From CATZDY01 sp045599035 (GTDB lineage Bacteria; Bacillota; Desulfotomaculia; Desulfotomaculales; Desulfocucumaceae): 64,000 bases of DNA. Below are positions 31,832 through 39,757 of the stretch, in pieces. Within the stretch, counting starts at the first letter, position 1; every line of letters begins with the position of its first letter. The stretch is taken from assembly GCA_045599035.1 (NCBI GenBank), contig JAZRVI010000050.1, positions 1 through 64,000 on the forward strand. The letters run 5' to 3'. Position numbers and translations under genes: made by a program. Under the pieces are notes generated by a model. That model made no database searches. It saw only the letters and a list, made by a program, of their open reading frames with translations, and had not been told where the DNA came from.

Positions 31832-34018
31832 TTACATTAAATTTTGCGGATCCAGTTCCACGGCCAAAGTAACTTTGGCATTTCCGGAACCCAGCTCCTC
31901 TTTAATTTGGTGCAGGCAATTTCGCAGATATTGCCCGCTTTTGGCTTTTAATAAAATATGATATCGAAAACGATCTTTGATTTTGGCCAAAGGAGCCGGA
32001 GCTGGCCCAATGACCAATAAATCAAATTTTTTTTCAAACAGCTTGCCAGCCTGCTCTGCCAACTGCCAAACCATTTTTTCCTCCTTACCCCACAGCAAAA
32101 CCCGACCCAAACGCACCAGGGGAGGATATTGCAAAAGACGGCGGAGAGCAATTTCTTTTTGATAAAATTGCTGATAATCCTGCTCGCAGGCCAGCTTAAT
32201 GGCATAATGATCCGGACTGAAAGTTTGGATTAATACTTCTCCCGGATTGTCTCCTCTTCCTGCTCGTCCAGCCACCTGGGTTAATAATTGAAAGGTTCGC
32301 TCGGATGCTCGAAAATCCGGCAAATTAAGACAGGTATCGGCATCAATTACCCCCGCCAGGGTTACTCCAGGCACATCCAACCCCTGACTGACCATTTGGG
32401 TTCCCAACAAAATATCTGCTTCACCGGTCTTAAAGCTTTGATAAATTCGCCGGTGCTGCCCTTTGCGAGAGGTACTGTCTGCATCCAGCCGCAAAATTCT
32501 GGCCGATGGAAAAAGAGCAGCCAATTCCTCCTCCACTTTTTGGGTTCCCCGTCCCAAATAACCAATATAAGAGCTTTGACAGTCCGGACAAGTTCCGGCA
32601 AAATGAACAGCATAGCCGCAATAATGGCAAAGAGCTTTTTGGCCGTTGTGGTAAGTCAAGGATATTTCACAATGAGGACACTTCAACACCAAACCGCATT
32701 CCCGACAAACCAAAGAAGTGGAATACCCCCTCCGGTTGAGCAATAAAATGATTTGCTCCTGTCTGTGCAGTCGAGCAGCTATGGCGGCCAGCAAAGCCCG
32801 GCTGAAAATCCCAGCATTGCCCTGCTGCACCTCTTGCAGCATATCTACAATTTTCACCTGGGGCAGTTGACTTTTCCCCACCCTTTGGGACAAGGTTGCA
32901 AGCTGATAGCTGTGAGTTTCAACTGCTCGATAGTAAGACTCCAGGGTTGGAGTAGCACTGCCCAAAATCACCAAAGCCTGATGCTGAGCGGCCAGCTTGA
33001 AAGCTACTTCCCGGGCATGATAACGAGGGCTTTCCTCCTGCTTATAAGAATTATCCTGCTCCTCATCCAAAATAATAAGTCCAAGCTTGGTTAAGGGAGC
33101 AAAAATAGCCAGACGAGTACCCAAAACCAGCCGGGCTTCCCCATTTTTTATGCGTTCCCATTCGTCATAACGCTCCCCTTCAGAAAGCCGACCATGCAAA
33201 ATAGCCGTTTCCTGACCAAAGCGTCCATAACAATTTTCCGCCAATTGAGGAGTCAGGGCAATTTCTGGAACCAGATAAACAGCCTGCCGTCCATTGGCCA
33301 AAACATACTCGATACTTCGCAGATAAACTTCTGTTTTTCCGCTGCCGGTGACTCCCTGCAATAAAATTACCTGAGGCAGCTTACTCTGTAAAGCAAGCTT
33401 AATTTTAACCAAAGCTGCTTCCTGCTCTGAGTTCAAAAGAAGCCGTTTGTTTATTTGAGGAGTATTTTGCAGAGGATTCCGACGAACCGAACGGACTTTC
33501 TCCTGAATTAAACCCTTTTGCAGCAATTTTTTCACAATCGCTGCATTATTGTTCGCCAAAGCTTTTAACTCCCCGGCAGTTATGCCTGGATTTTGTTGAA
33601 TAATTCCCCAAATTTTTTCCTGCTGAAAGGCTCTTTTAAAATCTGGCTCCTTTTCCAGCGGAACTGGAAAATAGGTTTTTTCCTGACGGCTTCTCTTGAT
33701 CTCCCGACCCGATCCGGTCACCGTTTGCAAAGCTTGATATAAAAAACAAATTGCATAATCAGCCAGCCACCGAGCTAAAGCCAACTGCTCTGCATTAAAA
33801 ACCGGTCGGGGATTCAGCAAGGCCAAAATAGGTTTGACTTCTCCTTTAAAGTCCGGCAAATCTTCTGTTAAATGCAAAACATAACCGGCCATTTGTCTGG
33901 AACCAAAGCTCACCTGCACCCGACAGCCTGGCTGCACTTCAGGCAGACTTTCCGGAATTAGATAGTTAAAGCAGGGATCACCCGGCAAGGGAGCTTCTAA
34001 CAAAACTGCCGCATACAT
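31832..34018 (-). CDS. priA: Primosomal replication protein N' (PriA helicase)
   Basis: PriA restarts stalled replication forks. I choose ATG at 34018 (MYAAVLLEAPLPGDPCFNYL, AAAGGA upstream), giving 728 residues; the longer frame from 34123 has no family match in its first 35 residues. Seen are Walker A GVTGSGKTEVY, the DEAD-box position written ILDEEQDNSYKQEE, the zinc-binding cysteines CRECGLVLKCPHC and CHYCG...CPDC, and TQMVSQGLDVPGVTL. The DEEQ instead of the usual DEEH is a mild oddity. Confidence 0.95.
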   Translation of the reverse strand: MYAAVLLEAPLPGDPCFNYLIPESLPEVQPGCRVQVSFGSRQMAGYVLHLTEDLPDFKGEVKPILALLNPRPVFNAEQLALARWLADYAICFLYQALQTVTGSGREIKRSRQEKTYFPVPLEKEPDFKRAFQQEKIWGIIQQNPGITAGELKALANNNAAIVKKLLQKGLIQEKVRSVRRNPLQNTPQINKRLLLNSEQEAALVKIKLALQSKLPQVILLQGVTGSGKTEVYLRSIEYVLANGRQAVYLVPEIALTPQLAENCYGRFGQETAILHGRLSEGERYDEWERIKNGEARLVLGTRLAIFAPLTKLGLIILDEEQDNSYKQEESPRYHAREVAFKLAAQHQALVILGSATPTLESYYRAVETHSYQLATLSQRVGKSQLPQVKIVDMLQEVQQGNAGIFSRALLAAIAARLHRQEQIILLLNRRGYSTSLVCRECGLVLKCPHCEISLTYHNGQKALCHYCGYAVHFAGTCPDCQSSYIGYLGRGTQKVEEELAALFPSARILRLDADSTSRKGQHRRIYQSFKTGEADILLGTQMVSQGLDVPGVTLAGVIDADTCLNLPDFRASERTFQLLTQVAGRAGRGDNPGEVLIQTFSPDHYAIKLACEQDYQQFYQKEIALRRLLQYPPLVRLGRVLLWGKEEKMVWQLAEQAGKLFEKKFDLLVIGPAPAPLAKIKDRFRYHILLKAKSGQYLRNCLHQIKEELGSGNAKVTLAVELDPQNLM

Positions 34019-34062
34019 AAATATTTTTCCTTTCACATCGTCCGTCCAGACCAGAAAAAAAA

Positions 34063-34092
34063 TTCGACCAGCCTGGCCGGATATGCTATAAT
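34063..34092 (+). promoter_or_regulatory. Extended -10 promoter for the 60-residue gene
   Basis: On the plus strand TTCGAC (34063-34068), an 18-base spacer and TGCTATAAT (TATAAT at 34087-34092). It lies divergently between priA and the small gene. Confidence 0.6.
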
Positions 34093-34152
34093 CATACCAG
34101 AATTGCTGAAGCTTGACAACCAAATCTGAACTAAAAGGAAAGGCTGGAAGAA

Positions 34153-34335
34153 ATGAAAGAAAAAATGAATTCGGTTTACCTGGTCAATTTGGAAGAAGGG
34201 ATTGTCATTGAAGCCGATCCCTATGTTTTGCGTCCCCAATGTATTCCCCACAATTACAAAATGGCGGATGAGGTCACGGTGGAAGAATGGGTGCAGGCTT
34301 TGCAAAATGCTTACCGCAAAAAATATAACAAATAA
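34153..34335 (+). CDS. Small conserved-looking hypothetical protein (60 aa)
   Basis: The protein reads MKEKMNSVYLVNLEEGIVIEA at its start and has a basic end (NAYRKKYNK). It has no membrane helix or cysteine cluster. Support for a real gene is a TGn-TATAAT promoter, GGAAG close to the ATG and a strong terminator just after the stop. An internal ATG (MNSVYLV) could be the true start. I do not recognise the family. It is a plus-strand singleton facing away from priA. Confidence 0.7.
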   Translation: MKEKMNSVYLVNLEEGIVIEADPYVLRPQCIPHNYKMADEVTVEEWVQALQNAYRKKYNK

Positions 34336-34341
34336 ACCTGA

Positions 34342-34378
34342 AACAACCACCCCAAAATTTTGGGATGGTTGTTTTTTT
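34342..34378 (+). terminator. Strong bidirectional-looking terminator
   Basis: AACAACCACCCCAAAA pairs with TTTTGGGATGGTTGTT, followed by T7 on the plus strand. On the minus strand the upstream A-tract gives a mirrored U-run, so it may also serve the SLH gene that ends at 34409. Confidence 0.9.
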
Positions 34379-34408
34379 AAGCTTAACTTTTTAGCTTTGC
34401 AACAGAAC

Positions 34409-35776
34409 CTATTGATAGGAAACAGTTAAGGTCATGTTCTTGTAATTTGACTTACTCAAAGTAATTTCAATATGCATGGAAGTAATCTGGTCACCAGAAA
34501 CATCAGCTGTAATTCCATACCAGCTCTTCATTAAATCAGCTACACGAGGAGTGGTAAACATTTCAACTACTTTGGCATTTTGGAAAATAGAATCTCTGGC
34601 CGCTTCATAATCGTTGGCAGTAGTCGCACCATTCATGGCATCCAGACCAGCAGCCATGACATCAGCAGCATCTTTGAAATAGGTATCGCCAGTATCCAGA
34701 TAATCCTGAATACCCTGACGCAGATAGCCCAAACCAAACAGTTCTTCAATGGAATAAGCAGTTTCAGTATCAATGGTGGTCTTGTTCATTAAACCAGTTT
34801 TAACATCTACCGTAGTTGGCTTGCTGATTCCAAGACTGGTAATTCTGATCCGGGCATCATTAATTACTCCTTCGTTATTATACATCTCGGAATCGAAAAT
34901 ATATTCAGCAGTAGTAGCGTTTTTATCACTAGTCACCTGTATCCAATCGCCATAAACATTGGTGTAAATAAACAAGTCAGCTAAATAGTCTTTTGTACCT
35001 GAATGGCTGCCGCCGCCACCGCCGCCACTAGCTTGATACTCCTGTATGGTTCCAGAGCTATCGGGCGTAGTTGTTCCAGAGCTATCAGGCGTGACAGTTC
35101 CGATAGTCCCAGAGCTGTCGGGAGTAGTAGTTCCGGGAGTAGTAGTTCCGTCAGGAATAAAACCGACATAATCCATATAGTTTCTCAAAATCATCAAAGC
35201 TTCTGCTCTGGTGATATTCCGGAAAGGCTTAAATTCGCCATCCGGATAACCGGAAATAACTCCGGCTTTAGACAAAGCACCAATAGATCCTTTGCTCCAG
35301 TCCGGCATTACATTGGCATCCAGGAAAACATCAGCAGCTTCAGCATTGTTTTCTGCAGCAGCCAATTTAGCCACAATAACCACAGCTTCCTGGCGGGTCA
35401 GACTCTGACCGGGTTTCATGGTTCCATCTTCATAACCGCCAATATAGCCAACTTGAGCAGCGATAGCAACATCGTTGTAGAACCAATCGGTAGCAGCTAC
35501 ATCACTAAAATTAATTTCGGCGGTTTTAGTGTAATCATGGCTTCGATTGATCAGAACCATAAATTCAGCTCTGGTAATTATCTGATCGGGTTTGAAGGTA
35601 CCATCTAGATACCCATTAACATAGCCATGATCTGCCCACCAGTTGATTCGTTCTTCCGCCCAATGTCCGGAAACATCTGAAAAACTTACTGCATAAGCTC
35701 CAACAGATAACGCCAGCAATAAAATTAATCCCAGACCCAACATGACGGATTTCCGCATAAGGTTAGCCCTTTTCAT
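34409..35776 (-). CDS. Secreted protein with three SLH domains
   Basis: The 455-residue protein has a signal peptide (to about residue 28, AYA-V) and three S-layer homology domains (about 29-85, 88-150, 152-212) with ITRAE, LTRQE and ITRAE motifs. SLH domains tether proteins to pyruvylated cell-wall polymer. A linker of T/P/G/S with three TPDSSGT repeats and a Gly6 run leads to a unique C-terminal domain of about 200 residues that I do not recognise. GGTGG precedes the start; a second ATG six codons in is possible. It sits beside an exopolysaccharide gene set. Confidence 0.88.
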   Translation of the reverse strand: MKRANLMRKSVMLGLGLILLLALSVGAYAVSFSDVSGHWAEERINWWADHGYVNGYLDGTFKPDQIITRAEFMVLINRSHDYTKTAEINFSDVAATDWFYNDVAIAAQVGYIGGYEDGTMKPGQSLTRQEAVVIVAKLAAAENNAEAADVFLDANVMPDWSKGSIGALSKAGVISGYPDGEFKPFRNITRAEALMILRNYMDYVGFIPDGTTTPGTTTPDSSGTIGTVTPDSSGTTTPDSSGTIQEYQASGGGGGGSHSGTKDYLADLFIYTNVYGDWIQVTSDKNATTAEYIFDSEMYNNEGVINDARIRITSLGISKPTTVDVKTGLMNKTTIDTETAYSIEELFGLGYLRQGIQDYLDTGDTYFKDAADVMAAGLDAMNGATTANDYEAARDSIFQNAKVVEMFTTPRVADLMKSWYGITADVSGDQITSMHIEITLSKSNYKNMTLTVSYQ

Positions 35777-35840
35777 TTTTTTACCACCTTCTCTGTTTTT
35801 ATTAATACTGCCAAAAAATATGGCTGACCTAGATATGAAA

Positions 35841-35995
35841 CACTCACCGCCTAAAGAGGCGGGAGCTTCTCGCTCAAGTATCCTATTGGGTACAGTAACA
35901 ACGAGCTAGCCCCGGATTTCCTACGGTTTCGATGGACTTCATTGTCAAATTCAGCAGAGTAAATTCATCCCGCCACTTATAGAAGTGATTCTTGC
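35841..35995 (-). mobile_element. 155-bp IS200/IS605-like mini-element (type 2) with left and right hairpins
   Basis: On the minus strand the left end GGCAAGAATCACTTCTATAAG...GGCGGGATGAATT resembles the left end at 52.26-52.3 kb. The right end is GAGAAGCTCCCGCCT-CTTT-AGGCGGTGAGTG, preceded by AACCGTAGGAAATCCGGGG, typical of TnpB omega-RNA scaffolds. No tnpB remains. It lies upstream of the SLH gene; the flank beyond the right end is TTTCATATCTAGGTCAGCC. The rest of 35777-36110 holds the SLH leader and no other gene. Confidence 0.6.
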
Positions 35996-36110
35996 CAAGA
36001 GGGATTAAAATCTAGCTTTTATTATACGATATTCCAGTTTAATATGCAATACACAATCTGGATAATATTTCACAAAACTTCAAAAAAAACTTGAGTTCAC
36101 TCCGCCTCAT

Positions 36111-36824
36111 TTAAGGCAGATCCTGACTGTATTGTTTATATTGCTCGATATAATAAGATTTGGTTAAAGTTTTTTCTTCCTCGTATTCATTCCTGATTGT
36201 AGTAACAATATCTGTGGAAGCACCAATAGCCTGTAATTCACTTTCCATGCTGGCCAAAATTCCAGCTACCTGGCTGTCACATTCTCCTTCCAGATCAACC
36301 GCCTGCCCGACATCTTTAGCGGCTATAGCCTGACCTAATTGTCCCAGATAATTCGCTTTACAGCTATACAACTGGGAAACATATTTATTAACAATAGCCT
36401 GTTCGTTATCCTGGCTTTGAGTCTGATTATCAGATTGACTGTTTACAGAAGATTGGTTTTCAGATTGGTTTTCACTGCTAATTTTATCCAATGCTTCCTT
36501 TGGAGTTAATGCACCAGTTAAAAGCTTGGTTTCTTCTTCCAAAGTAAAATCCCGGGAAATATCCACTTGATAATTTTTCAAAGCTTGATTTACAACTTCC
36601 TGTTTAGCAGCCAATTGTTCGGCTATTTCATCTGTAGTATAATTATTGCTGTACTGATAAGCTTTCCATAAAGCAGGAGCTTCTTTAATAGCATCAAGAT
36701 AACTTATATTCATCCTATCCAGATATTGTTTAACCGTCATAATCCGATCCTTTTGCCACAATCCTACTGCCAATATTGCCGCCAGCAGCACAATTAGAAT
36801 AATCAGCAAGACCTTTTTCCACAT
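36111..36824 (-). CDS. Membrane-anchored protein with N/Q/S-rich segment, unknown
   Basis: The 237-residue protein has one N-terminal membrane helix (about 4-22), a helical region, and an asparagine/glutamine/serine-rich stretch (about 117-142, SENQSENQSSVNSQSDNQTQ). A second helical region (about 143-237) contains two cysteines. The bulk is probably outside the membrane. It follows the CapC-like phosphatase by about 17 bases, so it is likely the last gene of that operon. I do not recognise the family. Confidence 0.75.
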   Translation of the reverse strand: MWKKVLLIILIVLLAAILAVGLWQKDRIMTVKQYLDRMNISYLDAIKEAPALWKAYQYSNNYTTDEIAEQLAAKQEVVNQALKNYQVDISRDFTLEEETKLLTGALTPKEALDKISSENQSENQSSVNSQSDNQTQSQDNEQAIVNKYVSQLYSCKANYLGQLGQAIAAKDVGQAVDLEGECDSQVAGILASMESELQAIGASTDIVTTIRNEYEEEKTLTKSYYIEQYKQYSQDLP

Positions 36825-36841
36825 TTTTAATCGGTCACCCC

Positions 36842-37528
36842 CTAAGAATTAGCTAAAATTGCCCGGCCATTTTTCATTAATTCCTTTCCATAATCCCCCA
36901 GATATTTCATAGCCTTTTCAAACCAATAAAATTCTATGGACTCCTGGTGAGCATCACTACCCAAAACCTGAATTAAGCCGGCTTTGATTAATTTTAAATA
37001 GCGGCCTCTGCTGAACAGAGACATAAAAGCTTCTGCATTAACTTGGAAGATTACATCCAGTTCTAGTAATTTAGAAATATCCTTCCAGGCATAACGATTG
37101 ACATGAGCAATTATAGGCCGTAAATGACATTGAGATTTAATCAAATACACGGTTTCTATTAATTCCTCCCGCCAATAATTCTGGGGCATTTCCAGTAAAA
37201 TATAATTCGTACCTTCTATGCACAGATTTTCCAGACCGGATAATTGATCCAAATTGTTTTCTATTGTAACTTCGGCTGCCGGAACAATTTTGACAGGCTG
37301 TTCTTCAAGAGCAGGGAGCAATTGTTCCAAAGCCGTTTGTCTAAGCTTCAGAAACTTCTCTACTTGATCCCCTTGTTGATATCCTTGGATCATATAAAAA
37401 TGAGAAGTTGCCACAATGGTATCAATTCCTGCTCGTTGAGCTTTTTTTATTTGATTAAGCGAATTTTTCAAATTATAGCTGCCATGATCAACTCCGGGTA
37501 ATATATGAGCGTGAAAATCAATATACAT
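36842..37528 (-). CDS. PHP-type tyrosine-protein phosphatase CapC/CpsB-like
   Basis: The 228-residue protein is a manganese-dependent PHP phosphatase of the CpsB/YwqE type, which dephosphorylates the BY-kinase. Metal motifs are DFHAHILPGVDHG, TSHFY, PAAEVTI, IAHVNRY and GSDAH. The usual GIDDG is written GVDHG here. The partner kinase and Wzz protein lie upstream in the same direction. Confidence 0.9.
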   Translation of the reverse strand: MYIDFHAHILPGVDHGSYNLKNSLNQIKKAQRAGIDTIVATSHFYMIQGYQQGDQVEKFLKLRQTALEQLLPALEEQPVKIVPAAEVTIENNLDQLSGLENLCIEGTNYILLEMPQNYWREELIETVYLIKSQCHLRPIIAHVNRYAWKDISKLLELDVIFQVNAEAFMSLFSRGRYLKLIKAGLIQVLGSDAHQESIEFYWFEKAMKYLGDYGKELMKNGRAILANS

Positions 37529-37553
37529 ACTTACACCCTAATCAATATACATT
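37517..37553 (-). repeat. Duplicated start region of the capC-like gene
   Basis: AATCAATATACAT occurs at 37517-37529 and 37541-37553. On the minus strand each copy is ATGTATATTGATT. The upstream copy has AAGGAT eight bases before its ATG but reads M-Y-I-D-stop, a four-codon frame just before the real start. Confidence 0.6.
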
Positions 37554-37562
37554 TTTATATCC

Positions 37563-37705
37563 TTAATTGACGCTCCCCCGCTGCTAAACCAATGGGGATT
37601 CCGCTTAAGCAATCTTTCTTCTTCGAGAACCCGCCAAAAGCCCAATACACAGTTTTTCGCAGTCGAAATCCTGCTTACTTTTACGAAGTATTGAAAACCA
37701 AGGAA
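37563..37705 (-). mobile_element. 5'-truncated type-3 element with tnpB tail and right end
   Basis: On the minus strand it reads in one frame SILRKSKQDFDCEKLCIGLL, the TnpB tail also seen at 12.6 and 38.7 kb. It ends in hairpin CCCCATTGGTTTAGCAGCGGGGGAGCGTCAA. The left end is missing. It lies between the kinase stop and the phosphatase start. Confidence 0.6.
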
Positions 37706-37725
37706 AGCAGAGATTTGAATTTTTA

Positions 37726-38616
37726 TTATTCATTATCTTCATTATTCTTTAGGTTTTCATTCTTTAGGCTTTTAATATTTTGATTCATAGGATCATACCT
37801 ATCATTATAATAATTATATTTGTTATCTGAACCGTAACGATAACTTCGATAATAATAGCTATACCGAGAATACCCATAACGGGTATAACCATATCTATAT
37901 CTATATTTACCTAAATAATAACGCTTTCTATGAGAATGCTTTTGTACATCATTAAAAATAAAGCCAAGGATACTAGCATTAACCTTTTTTAAAGCACCAA
38001 CAGCATCCTTTAAATCTTCGGTTATTGTATACTCGTTCCTGACCACCAAAACACAGCCGTTAACTATGGTGGACAAAACCACAGCATCTGTAACTATGTT
38101 AATGGGGGGGGTATCAATCAAAATTAAGTCAAAACTTTTTTTTAATTCATCCAGCAGGTTTTGCATCCGAGACGAACCCAAAAGCTCGGCGGGATTAGGA
38201 GGGACGGTTCCAACTGTCAAAATCGATAGATTATTATATTGCGTAGAATGAATACAAAGTTCTTCGGTAAGACCACCCAAAACATCAGTTAAACCCGGCT
38301 TGGCTGTCAGGCCAAAATAACGATGAATTTGAGGCTTACGCAAATCTCCGTCAATAACCAATGTTTTGAAACCAGCTTGAGCAAAAGTAATGGCCAAATT
38401 TAAGCAGGTAGTGGTTTTTCCTTCCCCCGGACGAGAACTGCTGAAAACCAGGACGGTTTCTTTTTCCCCGATACAGGAAAACATCAGGTTGGTTCGAGCT
38501 GATTTATACGCTTCAACAATATCAAAGGCTGTTTTTGAGGTTAATAATGTTCCCTCTCTGACAGTAAAATTAATGTTTTTACTTTTACTCCAGATATAAC
38601 GGCGGAAAAAACTCAT
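37726..38616 (-). CDS. Bacterial tyrosine kinase CpsD/CapB-type
   Basis: BY-kinases control polysaccharide export through cycles of autophosphorylation. I choose ATG at 38616 (MSFFRRYIWSKSKNINF), 296 residues; the longer frame to 38736 crosses the neighbouring tnpB relic. Motifs are Walker A SRPGEGKTTT (about 61-70), Walker A' VIDGDLRKP (about 87-95) and Walker B LILIDTPP (about 164-171). The C-terminal tail has 18 tyrosines in 42 residues (233-274), far denser than the usual cluster. The activating Wzz-like protein is encoded upstream. Confidence 0.92.
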   Translation of the reverse strand: MSFFRRYIWSKSKNINFTVREGTLLTSKTAFDIVEAYKSARTNLMFSCIGEKETVLVFSSSRPGEGKTTTCLNLAITFAQAGFKTLVIDGDLRKPQIHRYFGLTAKPGLTDVLGGLTEELCIHSTQYNNLSILTVGTVPPNPAELLGSSRMQNLLDELKKSFDLILIDTPPINIVTDAVVLSTIVNGCVLVVRNEYTITEDLKDAVGALKKVNASILGFIFNDVQKHSHRKRYYLGKYRYRYGYTRYGYSRYSYYYRSYRYGSDNKYNYYNDRYDPMNQNIKSLKNENLKNNEDNE

Positions 38617-38641
38617 TAGCTGTTTCAACTCTTTTCTGATT

Positions 38642-38968
38642 TTAACTAATCCTTGTTCCTGGAGAATTAGCCAAAAGCCCAATACACAGTTTTTCGCAAT
38701 CAAAATTCTGCTTACTTTTACGAAGTATGCTGGCACTTCTATTTACATCAGCGTTGATGGTTGCGCCATTTTTACTTTTATGCAAACCATGCTTCGGCAC
38801 GCTCAGATAGCAAAGGCGGGCTTCATCCCCAGTACTGAGGCACATGGGATTTTCGCCCATGAGCAATTTATTTATAAGCAGACATTGCTTGAGGAGGCAA
38901 CATCTGTTGGCAGGGCGGATTCCAACCCTTAATCTTTAGACTTAGAGGTTTTCACCCGTGGGCTGTTT
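38642..38968 (-). pseudogene. tnpB: Degraded tnpB with left end (type-3 element)
   Basis: On the minus strand a 74-codon remnant contains HGLHKSKNGATINADVNRSA and SILRK. NADVN is the RuvC-III motif of TnpB. Upstream, TTATAAACAGCCCACGGG at 38951-38972 matches the left ends near 12.7 and 16.9 kb. Most of the nuclease, including RuvC-I and RuvC-II, is deleted, and the right-end hairpin is missing. The block fills the gap between the Wzz-like and kinase genes; the Wzz frame ends inside it. Confidence 0.75.
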
Positions 38969-39696
38969 ATAATATCCTGAATATTTTTGGACATAAGCAG
39001 AGCAGGGATTGCTCCAAGTAAAGGGTAATCAAAAATACGGGTTAACTGATCTTGGCTCTTAATCCTGGTATCCAAAACAGTCAAAACCGCAAAAAACAGG
39101 CAAATAAAAATCAAAGCCAGGAAAGCACCCCCAATAACAGCAGAGAGAACTCCAATGCCATAGGTAGGTACTTTAGGAACCGCAGCTTCGTCAATTACCT
39201 CTACACTTCCGGCATGAACAATTCTGACAATTTCTGATTTTAAGACCCTAGCCATGATATTAGCTATTTGAGCCGAGTTTACTGGATCCAGATCAGAAAC
39301 AACAATTTTAAAAACTTCTGTTTCATCAACAGAGCTGGCCGTCACCTCATCTCGCAATGATTCAGCTGTATAGGAGCCGCCCATCTCTTCAGCAACCTGT
39401 TTCAGCACCAGATCACTTTGCATAATGACAATATAGGAATCAATTAAAGTTTTAGAAAGATTAACATCACTTAAATTCACGGTTCCAGAATTCCGACTGT
39501 TTTCATTAAAAACATAAAGGGTGGTAGATGCCTTATAAACCGGAACCTGCACAAAGCTTGCGTAAGCATAACCCATAATTGCCCCGATCAGTATTATTAT
39601 AATAATAATTAATTTTCTAGCCCAAAGTACCTTGGCTATTTCCAGAAAATCAATTTCTATAAACTTATTTGCTATTTCATTTCGTTCCTCATCCAA
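38929..39696 (-). CDS. Wzz/CapA-type polysaccharide co-polymerase, kinase activator
   Basis: The 255-residue protein has two membrane helices (about 29-50 and 178-205) enclosing an extracytoplasmic region, plus a short cytoplasmic tail. YKASTTLYVFNE, DSYIVIMQSDLVLKQVAEEM and the P-rich VPKVPTYG before the second helix are Wzz-family features. It activates the separate BY-kinase and sets chain length. The last dozen residues (NSPRVKTSKSKD) are read from mobile-element sequence. Confidence 0.9.
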   Translation of the reverse strand: MDEERNEIANKFIEIDFLEIAKVLWARKLIIIIIILIGAIMGYAYASFVQVPVYKASTTLYVFNENSRNSGTVNLSDVNLSKTLIDSYIVIMQSDLVLKQVAEEMGGSYTAESLRDEVTASSVDETEVFKIVVSDLDPVNSAQIANIMARVLKSEIVRIVHAGSVEVIDEAAVPKVPTYGIGVLSAVIGGAFLALIFICLFFAVLTVLDTRIKSQDQLTRIFDYPLLGAIPALLMSKNIQDIINSPRVKTSKSKD

Positions 39697-39729
39697 AATG
39701 CAATCCCTCCAAATATTTTTGAGTTCTTG

Positions 39730-39757
39730 GTTTTATTGGCATAGTTTTATTGGCATA
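39730..39757. repeat. Perfect 14-bp tandem duplication upstream of the Wzz-like gene
   Basis: GTTTTATTGGCATA occurs twice with no gap (39730-39743 and 39744-39757), about 35 bases upstream of the Wzz start codon. It may be slippage or a doubled operator. Confidence 0.7.

Noticed and set aside
35003..35608. 201-codon frame on the plus strand inside the SLH gene
   Set aside because: Fully antisense to a gene with three clear SLH domains; its composition is the mirror of the T/G/S codons.
38617..38736. 40-residue N-terminal extension of the tyrosine kinase
   Set aside because: It translates tnpB relic sequence in another frame; the kinase family start is at 38616.
38642..38866. Host gene of 74 codons
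   Set aside because: NADVN and ILRK motifs and the repeated left end show it is the tail of a deleted tnpB.
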